From the NCBI RefSeq assembly GCF_014269285.1, contig NZ_JACOAF010000041.1:209086-273085 (forward strand): 64,000 nt of DNA, in the 5' to 3' direction. The stretch is from Rufibacter sediminis (GTDB taxonomy: Bacteria; Bacteroidota; Bacteroidia; Cytophagales; Hymenobacteraceae). Positions 24,604 through 32,966 of the stretch are shown piece by piece. The notes under the pieces were generated by a model. That model made no database searches. It saw only the letters and a program-made list of their open reading frames with translations, and was not told where the DNA came from. The translations under genes and the position numbers were made by a program. Positions within the stretch are counted from its first letter, which is position 1; each line of letters starts with the position of its first letter.

Positions 24604-25659
24604 ATGACCACTATACAAGGACCCGCAATTTTCCTGGCGCAGTTTCTGGGAGAGAATCCCCCGTTCAATGATTTAGAATCCATCTGTAAATGGGCCAAAA
24701 GCCTAGGCTTTGAAGGCGTGCAGATTCCTACCTGGGCCACCAGTTACTTCGATTTACAGAAAGCCGCCGAAAGCAAAACCTACGCCGATGAAATCAAGGG
24801 CCTGGTGGAAAGCCACGGCCTTAAAATCACCGAGCTGTCCACGCACTTGCAAGGACAGTTGGTCGCCGTGAACCCAGCCTATGACCAGCTGTTTGACGGC
24901 TTCGCGCCGGAAGCGTATCGCAACAACCCCAAAGCCCGTACCGAGTGGGCCGTGCAGCAGTTAACCTATGCCGCGCAGGCTTCCCGCAACCTGGGTCTGA
25001 ATGCGAGTGCCTCCTTTAGTGGCGCGCTGTTGTGGCACACCGTGTACCCGTGGCCGCAGCGCCCGGCGGGTCTGGTGGAAGCCGGTTTCACCGAGCTAGC
25101 CAAGCGCTGGACGCCCATTCTGAATACCTATGACGAGCACGGGGTGGACCTGTGCTACGAAATCCATCCGGGCGAAGACCTGCACGACGGCATTTCCTAT
25201 GAGATGTTCCTGGAGAAGGTGAACAATCACCCGCGGGCGTGCTTGCTGTATGACCCCTCGCACTTCGTGTTGCAGTGCCTGGATTATCTGGCCTACATTG
25301 ACCACTACCACGAGCGCATCAAGATGTTCCATGTGAAAGACGCTGAGTTCAATCCTACTGGAAAGCAGGGCGTGTACGGCGGCTACCAAAGCTGGATAGA
25401 CCGCGCCGGCCGCTTCCGTTCACTGGGCGATGGTCAGGTTGATTTCAAGGGCATTTTCAGCAAACTAGCCGCCTACGACTTCAAAGGTTGGGCGGTGATG
25501 GAATGGGAGTGCGCCATCAAACACCCCGAGGACGGAGCCCGCGAAGGAGCTATCTTCATCAAAGACCACATCATCCGGGTCACCGAGAAAGCCTTTGATG
25601 ACTTTGCGGCCTCGGGCGTGGATGAAGCCTTGAACAAGCAGATTCTGGGCTTGTCCTAG
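24604..25659 (+). CDS. Sugar phosphate isomerase/epimerase-like TIM barrel
   Basis: The frame is open from 24550, overlapping the previous gene, but the ATG at 24604 (MTTIQGPAIFLAQFLGENPP) fits the first barrel strand, giving 351 aa. Motifs of the xylose-isomerase-like/AP-endonuclease-2 fold are visible: C-Y-E-I-H-P-G-E-D (metal Glu), L-L-Y-D-P-S-H-F (Asp/His), F-H-V-K-D-A-E-F and A-V-M-E-W-E-C. Such proteins isomerise or epimerise sugars, and in ThuA/ThuB-type clusters act with a Gfo/Idh enzyme on 3-keto sugars. Its exact substrate is unknown. Confidence 0.9.
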   Translation: MTTIQGPAIFLAQFLGENPPFNDLESICKWAKSLGFEGVQIPTWATSYFDLQKAAESKTYADEIKGLVESHGLKITELSTHLQGQLVAVNPAYDQLFDGFAPEAYRNNPKARTEWAVQQLTYAAQASRNLGLNASASFSGALLWHTVYPWPQRPAGLVEAGFTELAKRWTPILNTYDEHGVDLCYEIHPGEDLHDGISYEMFLEKVNNHPRACLLYDPSHFVLQCLDYLAYIDHYHERIKMFHVKDAEFNPTGKQGVYGGYQSWIDRAGRFRSLGDGQVDFKGIFSKLAAYDFKGWAVMEWECAIKHPEDGAREGAIFIKDHIIRVTEKAFDDFAASGVDEALNKQILGLS

Positions 25660-25674
25660 ATTTGAGTTGATTTC

Positions 25675-25707
25675 CGGAAAGTAGTCTTAAAATAGGACTG
25701 CTTTCCG
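25675..25707 (+). terminator. Hairpin after the isomerase gene
   Basis: CGGAAAGtAGTC pairs with GACTgCTTTCCG around TTAAAATA. It looks like a rearranged member of the palindrome family. There is no U-tract, so termination is only possible. Confidence 0.5.
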
Positions 25708-25789
25708 TAGGCGGCTCCCATTCAAGTAGCATCAAGAAAGATAAACGGCACTCGTGTGAAATGTAGGATGGTTAAAGAGCGGCCTTTTG

Positions 25790-25864
25790 GTAGAGACGCA
25801 ACACCTTGCGTCTGGCGTTCACGTGCGTTCCTTGGAGCCGAGACGCAAGGTGTTGCGTCTCTAC
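25790..25864. repeat. 75-bp MITE-like element with 24-bp perfect inverted repeats
   Basis: 25790-25813 (GTAGAGACGCAACACC...) and 25841-25864 are exact reverse complements over 24 bases with a 27-bp spacer. The arm core AGACGCAAGGTGTTGCGTCT is itself nearly palindromic. It lies in the gap before the second MFS gene and is unlike the GTTTTAGGCC family. Confidence 0.85.
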
Positions 25865-25957
25865 ATTTGCTGTATAATCTTCACACCACTGTTATATATG
25901 CTTCCTGTATTGTACACTTTTTAACGAACAAGCAAACCTTCTAACAAACTCTGTTTT

Positions 25958-27244
25958 ATGCAAAACATTCAACGATCAAAGCTCTTTTGGGCCAGCTGTC
26001 TGGCTTTATTGGTGACATCGCTGTCCTTCGGGATCAGGGCCGGAATTCTGAACCAGTTGGGGGTAGACTTTCAACTGAACGCCTCTGAACTGGGTACCAT
26101 CACCGCCACGGCGTTTTGGGGTTTCCCTTTGGCCATTATTATTGGAGGCTTTGTGGTGGATGTGATTGGCATGAAACGCTTGTTGGTGGCCGCCTTTGTC
26201 CTGCACCTGGTCGGGATTCTGCTCACCATCTTCGCCCAGGGTTATTGGACTTTGTTCCTGTCTACCCTGTGCGTGGGCTTGGCCAACGGAACGGTAGAAG
26301 CGGCTTGTAACCCACTGGTGGCTACGCTGTACCCGGAAAACAAAACCACCCGCCTAAACTATTTCCACTTGTGGTTTCCCGGTGGGGCGGTGATTGGCAC
26401 CTTGCTGGTGTTCTTCCTGACCAATTTAGAGGTAAGCTGGCAACTGCAGGTAGCGGTGATGTTGATTCCGACCCTCATTTACGGGTTCCTGTTCTCCAAA
26501 CTTGATTTCCCGGTGACCGAGCGTGTGGCCTCGGGTTATACCACCGCCGATATGTATAAAGCGGTGTTGTCGCCGCTGTTCCTCTTCATGTTCATCTGCA
26601 TGTTCGGAACGGCCATCACCGAGTTGTTTACCGGCCAATGGATTGACGTTCTCCTGAAAAACGTAACCGACAACGCCCTTTTGATCTTAACGCTCACGGC
26701 CGGTGTGCAGGTATTGGGGAGAGCCTTTGCCGAACCCGTAGTCCATAAACTGAGCCCTTCCGGGGTATTATGTGTCTCCGCCATCCTTTCAGCGTTGGGC
26801 CTTTATTTGTTGAGCACCTTAACCGGTAATTCCATCTTCTTTGCCGCTATTATCTTCGGTTTGGGCGTGACGTATTTCTGGCCGACCATGATTGGCTTTG
26901 TGGCCGAAAACATCCCCAAATCGGGTGCGTTGGGCTTGAACCTGATGGGCGGGGCCGGTATGTTCGCAGTTTCCATCTACACTATCTTCATGGGTAATTT
27001 CTACGACGGAATCCTGGCCGATCGTTTGCCCGCCGGTGCTAATCTGGAGGAATACGCGAAAGCGGCTCCGGGCACCGAGATGGCGGACGCCCTGAACAAC
27101 GCCCGGAACCTGGCGGGCCCCGAGGTGCTTCAGGCTACCTTGATTATTCCCATTATTCTGGCGGTCGCTTTTGCGGGGCTGTTCCTGTACATGCGGTCCA
27201 GAAGAAACAAGAACGTGCAAGATTCAAAATACGCGGCGGCTTAG
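25958..27244 (+). CDS. MFS transporter, sugar-type
   Basis: This 428-aa protein has twelve hydrophobic segments, beginning L-F-W-A-S-C-L-A-L-L-V-T-S. G-G-F-V-V-D-V-I-G-M-K-R between helices 2 and 3 is the MFS signature loop. A-N-G-T-V-E-A-A-C-N-P-L resembles the FucP/nucleoside-symporter branch. The C-terminus is a short basic tail (R-S-R-R-N-K-N). It is separated from the isomerase gene by a repeat and a MITE-like element, so it may be its own transcription unit. It probably serves uptake of a second sugar or exchange of a product; substrate unknown. Confidence 0.88.
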   Translation: MQNIQRSKLFWASCLALLVTSLSFGIRAGILNQLGVDFQLNASELGTITATAFWGFPLAIIIGGFVVDVIGMKRLLVAAFVLHLVGILLTIFAQGYWTLFLSTLCVGLANGTVEAACNPLVATLYPENKTTRLNYFHLWFPGGAVIGTLLVFFLTNLEVSWQLQVAVMLIPTLIYGFLFSKLDFPVTERVASGYTTADMYKAVLSPLFLFMFICMFGTAITELFTGQWIDVLLKNVTDNALLILTLTAGVQVLGRAFAEPVVHKLSPSGVLCVSAILSALGLYLLSTLTGNSIFFAAIIFGLGVTYFWPTMIGFVAENIPKSGALGLNLMGGAGMFAVSIYTIFMGNFYDGILADRLPAGANLEEYAKAAPGTEMADALNNARNLAGPEVLQATLIIPIILAVAFAGLFLYMRSRRNKNVQDSKYAAA

Positions 27245-27345
27245 TTATGAAATTCAGGAGCTTCTCGCTTGCAGCTTGACAACTTCTTTCTTCGGTTTTC
27301 TATGATGGAATAGGCTGAAGTAATTTGAAGAAAATGCACGGAAGC

Positions 27346-27380
27346 GTTTTGCGCCTGTTTTCTGAAAAAGAGCTTAAAAC
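27346..27380. repeat. Palindrome-family copy
   Basis: GTTTTGCGCCTGTTTTC and GAAAAAGAGCTTAAAAC, 100 nt after the MFS stop. Confidence 0.6.
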
Positions 27381-27408
27381 TAAATCAAAGACAGATAGAG
27401 AGCAGCTT

Positions 27409-27446
27409 GATCAGGTTCATCCTGGTGAAGCTGCTGCTTTCTTTTA
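27409..27446 (+). terminator. Terminator-like hairpin between MFS and TonB receptor genes
   Basis: GAGCAGCTT pairs with AAGCTGCTG, with an inner AGG-TTCAT-CCT, followed by CTTTCTTTT. It ends about 35 nt before the next start codon. Confidence 0.55.
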
Positions 27447-27482
27447 CTCACCTTCTGGATGTATTCCAGAGCATCGCTTTTT

Positions 27483-29852
27483 ATGAAATTCAAAGTAGTT
27501 ATTCCCCTGTTCGTTTTCGTTCTTTTAAGTATTTCCTTCGGGTACGGTCAAACCTCCGGTTCCTTGCGCGGAACGGTGCAGGACCGCAACGCAACCGGCC
27601 TCACCGGAGCCAGTATTCGGGTATTGAATACCCACCTGAGTGCCGTTTCTGATCAGCAGGGTCAGTTTCTTTTTACCAGCCTACCGGCGGGCAACTATAC
27701 GGTGCAAGTAAGCGCGCTTGGGTATGCCGCTGCCACCCAAACCGTTCAGGTGCAGGCAAGCCAAACCGATATGGTGGTTCAGTTAGCCCCGGCTACCGAG
27801 CGCTTAGATGAAGTAGTGGTAAGCGCTCAGAAAGTAGAGGAAGATGTACAGCGGGTACCCGCCAGCATCACGGCGCTTTCCGGCCGCCAAGTGCAGGAGT
27901 ACCGCCTCTGGAATACCCGCGACATCACCGCCATCATTCCCAACCTGTATAGCTCAGACCCCGGCGACAACCGGAACGTGACCTCCATCCGGGGTATTTC
28001 CACTACCTCGTATGATCCGGCCGTGGCCACCTACATTGACGGGGTCAACCAATTCACCCTGGATACTTACCTGCCCGAGTTGCTGGACGTGGAGCGCATA
28101 GAGGTGCTGCGCGGTCCGCAGGGCACTCTGTACGGCCGAAACGCCATGGGCGGGGTCATCAACATCATCACGCGGCAACCCAGCAATACCACCAGCGGTT
28201 TTGCCTCGCTTGATTTCGGGAATTACGGGCAGCAGCGCTACAGTTTGGGGGTGAGAACGCCGTTGATCCAAGACAAGCTGTTTTTGGGGGCCTCGGGCCT
28301 GTTCAGAAAGCAGGACGGGTTCTACACCAACACCTTCAATGACACCAAATTTGACGAGCAGCACGTGTTTGTAGGCAACTATTACCTCAAGTTCCTGCTT
28401 AACTCCCGGTGGAATTTTACTCTGAACGCCAAACACAGCGCCAATCGGAACCGCGGCGCTTTCACCCTGGCCTCCAGCATTGACGAAGCCCTGGCGCATC
28501 CGTTTGAGGTGAACCAGAACTCCACCGGAAAAATGATTGACAATACGTTCAACGGGTCTTTAATCGTGAACCACATCGGCAGCGCTTTCAACTTTACTTC
28601 CCAGACGGCTTACCAATCCAATTCCCGCGTCTATGACCAACCGCTGGACGGCGACTTCTCGCCCATTGACGGCGTGGGAGTGGTAAATAACTATGGCGGC
28701 GGCTGGAACAAAGTACAAGTGCTCACCCAGGAAATTCGGTTTTCTTCCCCGGCTTCTTCTACTTCTGCTTTGCAGTGGGTAGCCGGGGCCTACGGCTTCT
28801 TCCATGACAACCCCGTGAAACAGGGCACGCACTTTGGGGAAGATGGCGAACTGGTGGGCGCGCCTTTCCCTAATTTCACCAGCATCAACATCAACGAAGG
28901 CCAAAGCTACGGAACCGCATTCTTCGGGCAGGGAACTTACCAACTGACGCCTAAACTGGAACTCACCGCCGGTCTGCGCTACGACTATGAGCACCGCAAA
29001 CAAGCCATTAGGGGCGAGATGCAAATGGATGGCGAGGAATCCATGGTCATACTTCCCGATACTTCTTCCAAAGCCAGTTTCAAGGCTTTCTCGCCCAAGG
29101 CCAGTCTGGCGTACCACCTCTCAGACGATTACCACGTGTACGGCTCCTACAGCCGCGGTTTCCGGACGGGCGGCATCTCGCAGCTCTCCTCAGATCCGTC
29201 GCAGCCGCCGTTGTTCGCCTATGACCCAGAATACAGCAACAACTTCGAAATCGGGTTGAAAACGGCTTTCCTCCAGAACCGGGTGACGGCGAACATCTCA
29301 GCGTTCTACACCCAGGTAACCGATGCCCAGGTGCCCACTTTGGTGTTGCCCGACGCTATTGTCATTACCCGCAACGTAGGCGAGTTGGAAAGCAAAGGTG
29401 TTGAGTTGGAACTGAACGCCACCCCGGCCAAAGGCCTGGAAGCCAGCTACAGCTTCGGGTACACAGATGCCCAGTACACCCGCCTTATGGCCACCTCAGA
29501 CGGCGAAGAAGTGAACCTGGAAGGAAACAAACAGATTTTCACGCCAGATGTCACGTCCATGCTGGCCCTGCAGTACGGCTACGGCCTGGGTAGAAATCAG
29601 AACTTGCGCCTAGTGGTACGGGGCGAGTGGCGGTACTTAGGGCAGCAATACTTTGACGTGGCCAACCAACTCACGCAGGAGGGATTCAGCACGTTCAACG
29701 CCCGGGTTGGCGTGCAAGCCAAACGGTACGAGGTCTTTTTCTGGGGCCGAAACCTTACGGACGAGAAGTACATTGACTACGCCTACAACTTCGGGGCGGC
29801 CCGGTTGGGCAATCCGGCTACCTACGGCGTTTCCCTGCGGGCAAACTTCTAA
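27483..29852 (+). CDS. TonB-dependent outer-membrane receptor
   Basis: The start is taken at the ATG at 27483, where MKFKVVIPLFVFVLLS begins a signal peptide (cleavage near G-Y-G-Q), although the frame is open 24 nt further back. The 789-aa protein has a carboxypeptidase-like regulatory domain (about residues 25-105, G-S-L-R-G-T-V-Q-D), a plug (about 115-235, with L-D-E-V-V-V-S-A and the R-G-P-Q-G-T-L-Y-G-R-N-A-M-G-G-V-I-N motif) and a C-terminal 22-strand barrel ending in a terminal Phe. It lacks the SusC length and there is no SusD gene, so it probably carries small glycosides rather than polysaccharide. It follows the sugar-catabolic genes. Confidence 0.92.
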   Translation: MKFKVVIPLFVFVLLSISFGYGQTSGSLRGTVQDRNATGLTGASIRVLNTHLSAVSDQQGQFLFTSLPAGNYTVQVSALGYAAATQTVQVQASQTDMVVQLAPATERLDEVVVSAQKVEEDVQRVPASITALSGRQVQEYRLWNTRDITAIIPNLYSSDPGDNRNVTSIRGISTTSYDPAVATYIDGVNQFTLDTYLPELLDVERIEVLRGPQGTLYGRNAMGGVINIITRQPSNTTSGFASLDFGNYGQQRYSLGVRTPLIQDKLFLGASGLFRKQDGFYTNTFNDTKFDEQHVFVGNYYLKFLLNSRWNFTLNAKHSANRNRGAFTLASSIDEALAHPFEVNQNSTGKMIDNTFNGSLIVNHIGSAFNFTSQTAYQSNSRVYDQPLDGDFSPIDGVGVVNNYGGGWNKVQVLTQEIRFSSPASSTSALQWVAGAYGFFHDNPVKQGTHFGEDGELVGAPFPNFTSININEGQSYGTAFFGQGTYQLTPKLELTAGLRYDYEHRKQAIRGEMQMDGEESMVILPDTSSKASFKAFSPKASLAYHLSDDYHVYGSYSRGFRTGGISQLSSDPSQPPLFAYDPEYSNNFEIGLKTAFLQNRVTANISAFYTQVTDAQVPTLVLPDAIVITRNVGELESKGVELELNATPAKGLEASYSFGYTDAQYTRLMATSDGEEVNLEGNKQIFTPDVTSMLALQYGYGLGRNQNLRLVVRGEWRYLGQQYFDVANQLTQEGFSTFNARVGVQAKRYEVFFWGRNLTDEKYIDYAYNFGAARLGNPATYGVSLRANF

Positions 29853-29872
29853 CAAGGCCTGAACCTCATTTT

Positions 29873-29912
29873 CCGTTTCGAGGCTGTTTTTCTTAAATCA
29901 GCCCCGAAACGG
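29873..29912. repeat. Palindrome-family copy
   Basis: CCGTTTCGAGGCTG and CAGCCCCGAAACGG, 20 nt after the TonB receptor stop. A G-to-C change in one arm is matched in the other, which keeps the pairing. Confidence 0.7.
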
Positions 29913-30040
29913 AAATCTGATAAGGACCTGTCAACCGATACCCCCACTTGCTTTAATTAACTGGTAAAGTAGCGGTTGTCACGGGGGCGGGGAGGTTGAT
30001 TTCCAAATTCATGTGTAATTCTTAACCTAAGTGCGTTCAA

Positions 30041-30080
30041 CTGTTTTGGGGGCGTTTTTAGAAAAACACCATGAAAACAG
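30041..30080. repeat. Palindrome-family copy
   Basis: CTGTTTTGGGGGCGTTTTT and AAAAACACCATGAAAACAG; the outer six bases of each arm pair perfectly. Confidence 0.6.
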
Positions 30081-30232
30081 AACCTACTTCCTGTCACGGT
30101 GAAAGGAACTTGCGGGCAAACTGGAATGACCATTTTCCCCTCCTTCTGCCGTTAACTCCCAATTACTATTCAGCTTGTAAAAAGGTAATTCTAAAAAGTA
30201 GCTGAGTGAAAACTACCCAGATGCTCCATTCC

Positions 30233-30268
30233 ATTTCAGGGGCTTTTTCTGAAAACAGGCCCTAAAAC
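30233..30268. repeat. Palindrome-family copy
   Basis: The right arm GAAAACAGGCCCTAAAAC is consensus; the left arm ATTTCAGGGGC is decayed. Confidence 0.65.
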
Positions 30269-30289
30269 GGAGGCAGAAGATGAGGCACA

Positions 30290-30337
30290 GAAAAAGGCCC
30301 AGGCTCAGCGACATGGCTGGACCTGGGCCTTTTCTGT
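30290..30337 (-). terminator. Terminator of the outer-membrane receptor gene
   Basis: AGAAAAAGGCCCAGG and CCTGGGCCTTTTCT form a strong stem 16 nt downstream of the minus-strand stop codon. On the minus strand it ends in a T-rich tract (CCTTTTTCT). Confidence 0.75.
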
Positions 30338-30352
30338 ATACTGCTTGCCTGC

Positions 30353-32824
30353 TTAATTCCGGACCCGGTTTTGCTCACTTTCAGAACCTCCGGTATCGCG
30401 GCTGGGCTGATTCTGGGCCGTTTTCCCGAAACGGTACGAAAAAGAGAGCGTGACTACCCTTGAGTCGCCGGCGTTGCGCCACCAGGCTTCGGTGTTGACG
30501 AGATTGTTGATGACCCCGTTAGTGATTCTGGTGTAGAAGAGATCGGCGACGTTTAGGCGCAGCGTGGCTTTCTCTTGCAGGAAGCGTTTCTGCACCCCGG
30601 CGTTCGCCTGCCAATATCCCCCGATTTTGAACTGGGTGTAGATAAGGTCGGTGCGGTACAGCCCGCTTACCTCGGCGCTCCAGCCGTTTTTAAAAGTAAT
30701 CTGGTTGTTAAGCGAGGCATAGAAGAAGTTTCCGCTGGTCTTGAGATAGGTGTCATACAACTTGCTGTCGAAGCGGTTATGGCTAAGCTCCGTGTATAGC
30801 GTGGACCGAAGCCATTTCGCCGGATTATGGGTGGCATTGAGGGAAACCGTAAATGACTCGCCCAAGCCAATGTTGCCGGGACGGCTGTAGTAGCGGTTCA
30901 CCAGCTGCCCATCGTTTTCCCGTTCTTTCACAATCTCAATGGTCTCGTTGATTAGGTCAGTGGAGCGGCTGTAACTGGCCGAAGCCGTCACCAGGTTATG
31001 CGTGTATGCCACCTCCAGATTATGCGAAATGGTGGGCAGCAGGAAAGGGTTGCCCGCGTAATAGGTGAGCTTGTCCAGCGGCGACAGGAATGGGTTCAGG
31101 TCCTGGAACACGGGTCGCTCAATGCGTCTGCCGTAGGAGAAGGTCAGGCTTTTCGCGCCGGTGGTATCCAGTTTGTACTGCACGTACAGCGTGGGGAACA
31201 GGTGCGTGTAGTCTCGGGTGAAAGACGAGTCTTTTTTCTCCGCGTTGCCCAGCTGGTTGCCCTTGGAAACGGTGTTCTCCAGCCGTAGCCCGGCCTGCAG
31301 CGCCCACTGCTTGAAGTCTTTGTTCAGGTTGAGGTACCCGGCATTGATGTTCTCCCGGTACTTGAAGTGGTTGCTTAGGTTGTAATCAGGAGCGGTAATG
31401 CCGTTCTGAGTGGTGAGATAATCGGCGATGTTGTCTGTCCGGATATAGCTGGCCTTGGCTCCCAGCTCCAGTTTTACCCCGTTCTGGAACGGATGGCTGT
31501 AATCGGTTTTGGCGGTGTAGATATCAATCTGGGCGGGTAGGGAACCATTTAACTGGTCCTGGCTGGAGAGCTCGCCGCCGGGTTGGTAGAGGAAGTTTTG
31601 GTAGAACTGAGACGCATCGGTTCGATACGCCAGAAAGTCCACGTCGGCACCCAGGGAACGACCGGTTTTCCCGAACTCGTGCCGCAGGTTCAGATTGACG
31701 CTGCCGTTCTGGAATTCATTCCGGCTCACGTTGTCGGCCACCAGGGTGGAGGTGAGCTGCCCCTTCGCATCCAGGAGGCGGCTGGTATTGTCAGTGCTGT
31801 TGTCTGAGGGGTTGAGTAGGCCGTTCACCACAATGCCCAGCGTAGTAGCAGGAGTCGCGTAGAAATCAAGGCCCAGTTTGCCGGCGTAAGATTCAAAGCC
31901 CCGCACCAGATAGGAGTACTGACTGAACATGGATTCCAACTGGCCGCCCTCGGTTTTGTACCGGCGCTCAATGTTCAGGTCAGTGAAGTTGTTTTGGGCC
32001 GTTTGCGAGAAAGTAGCAAATACATTCAGCTTCTGGTTGCGGTAGTTCAAGTTGAGGCTGTTGCTGGTTCTGCCCATCTTGCCCCTGCCGTAGCTCAGGT
32101 TCAGGTTTCCGTTGAACGCCTTCACTGTCAGCTTCTTGGTTCTGATGTTGATGACCCCGGCATTGCCGGCTGCGTCATATTTGGCCGGTGGGTTGGTCAT
32201 AATCTCAATCTGCTCCAGCGTCTCCGAAGGCAGCGAGCGGAGGTAGTTTTCCAGGTCGGAGCCCGCCAGGTACGTGGGTTTGTCGTCAATGAACACCACC
32301 ACGCCGGCTTTGCCTTTCAGGCTGATGGCTCCGTTCTCGCCCACCAACACGCCCGGCGATTTCTCCAGTACTTCCAGGGCGCTGGTGCCGGCATTGGAGA
32401 GCAGGGCACCCACGTTCACCACCGTGCGGTCAATCTTCTGCTCCACAAACAACTTCTGACTGGTCACCGTCACTTCCTGAAGCACCTTGCCACCATCAGC
32501 CTGTAACTGAATAGTGGGCAGCGCCAGCGAGGGGGTAGAAGCCTCCAGCGTGACTACTGAACTCTGGTAGATTTTGTGCCCCATTGCGTTCACCGCCACC
32601 AGATAGTTGCCCGGTTTCAGGTTTTCTAGTTCAAATTTCCCATCCGCTTCTGAAATGCTGATTTTGACCAAACTGCTGTCCTGTGCCTTCAGCAAGGAGA
32701 CCGTGGCGGCTTCTAGCGGTTTGCGGTCCGGGCTTTGCACGGTGCCGGTGATTCTGCCAGTTTGCTGCGCCCAAGCAAGCTGCTGCAGCAGGAGGAAGAG
32801 GAGGAATGCAATCGTTTTTTTCAT
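30353..32824 (-). CDS. TonB-dependent receptor / outer-membrane beta-barrel family protein
   Basis: This 823-aa protein has a signal peptide (F-L-L-F-L-L-L-Q-Q, cleavage near W-A-Q). A carboxypeptidase-like regulatory domain follows (about residues 20-110, G-R-I-T-G-T-V-Q-S-P-D-R-K-P-L), then a plug with V-L-E-K-S-P-G-V-L-V and I-E-I-M-T-N-P-P-A-K-Y-D-A-A-G-N-A-G-V-I-N-I. A large outer-membrane barrel of the OMP_b-brl_3 type completes it. This subgroup lacks the usual terminal aromatic residue and ends N-R-V-R-N. The cargo is unknown. It lies downstream of the M56/BlaI pair in the same direction, 142 nt away, an arrangement that suggests control by that sensor. Confidence 0.88.
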   Translation of the reverse strand: MKKTIAFLLFLLLQQLAWAQQTGRITGTVQSPDRKPLEAATVSLLKAQDSSLVKISISEADGKFELENLKPGNYLVAVNAMGHKIYQSSVVTLEASTPSLALPTIQLQADGGKVLQEVTVTSQKLFVEQKIDRTVVNVGALLSNAGTSALEVLEKSPGVLVGENGAISLKGKAGVVVFIDDKPTYLAGSDLENYLRSLPSETLEQIEIMTNPPAKYDAAGNAGVINIRTKKLTVKAFNGNLNLSYGRGKMGRTSNSLNLNYRNQKLNVFATFSQTAQNNFTDLNIERRYKTEGGQLESMFSQYSYLVRGFESYAGKLGLDFYATPATTLGIVVNGLLNPSDNSTDNTSRLLDAKGQLTSTLVADNVSRNEFQNGSVNLNLRHEFGKTGRSLGADVDFLAYRTDASQFYQNFLYQPGGELSSQDQLNGSLPAQIDIYTAKTDYSHPFQNGVKLELGAKASYIRTDNIADYLTTQNGITAPDYNLSNHFKYRENINAGYLNLNKDFKQWALQAGLRLENTVSKGNQLGNAEKKDSSFTRDYTHLFPTLYVQYKLDTTGAKSLTFSYGRRIERPVFQDLNPFLSPLDKLTYYAGNPFLLPTISHNLEVAYTHNLVTASASYSRSTDLINETIEIVKERENDGQLVNRYYSRPGNIGLGESFTVSLNATHNPAKWLRSTLYTELSHNRFDSKLYDTYLKTSGNFFYASLNNQITFKNGWSAEVSGLYRTDLIYTQFKIGGYWQANAGVQKRFLQEKATLRLNVADLFYTRITNGVINNLVNTEAWWRNAGDSRVVTLSFSYRFGKTAQNQPSRDTGGSESEQNRVRN

Positions 32825-32966
32825 GGTTTTAGGTTCAAGGAAGAGAAATGAATGGCAAAAAGGGCAGGGGAATTCTGGAATGGAAAAGACACACCAAGGG
32901 CAGGCACCCCTTTTTCAAGGGGGCGAAAGGGGGGCTTCAGCAAGTCAGAAGAGTGAGGGTGCCGCT

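Larger units (their letters stand above)
29853..30352. other. 500-nt convergent gap filled by repeats
   Basis: No gene is supported. The gap contains three palindrome-family copies and the terminator of the minus-strand receptor gene. Confidence 0.6.

Noticed and set aside
27459-29852. SusC/SusD polysaccharide uptake system
   Set aside because: The receptor is shorter than SusC and no SusD-like lipoprotein gene is present in the window.
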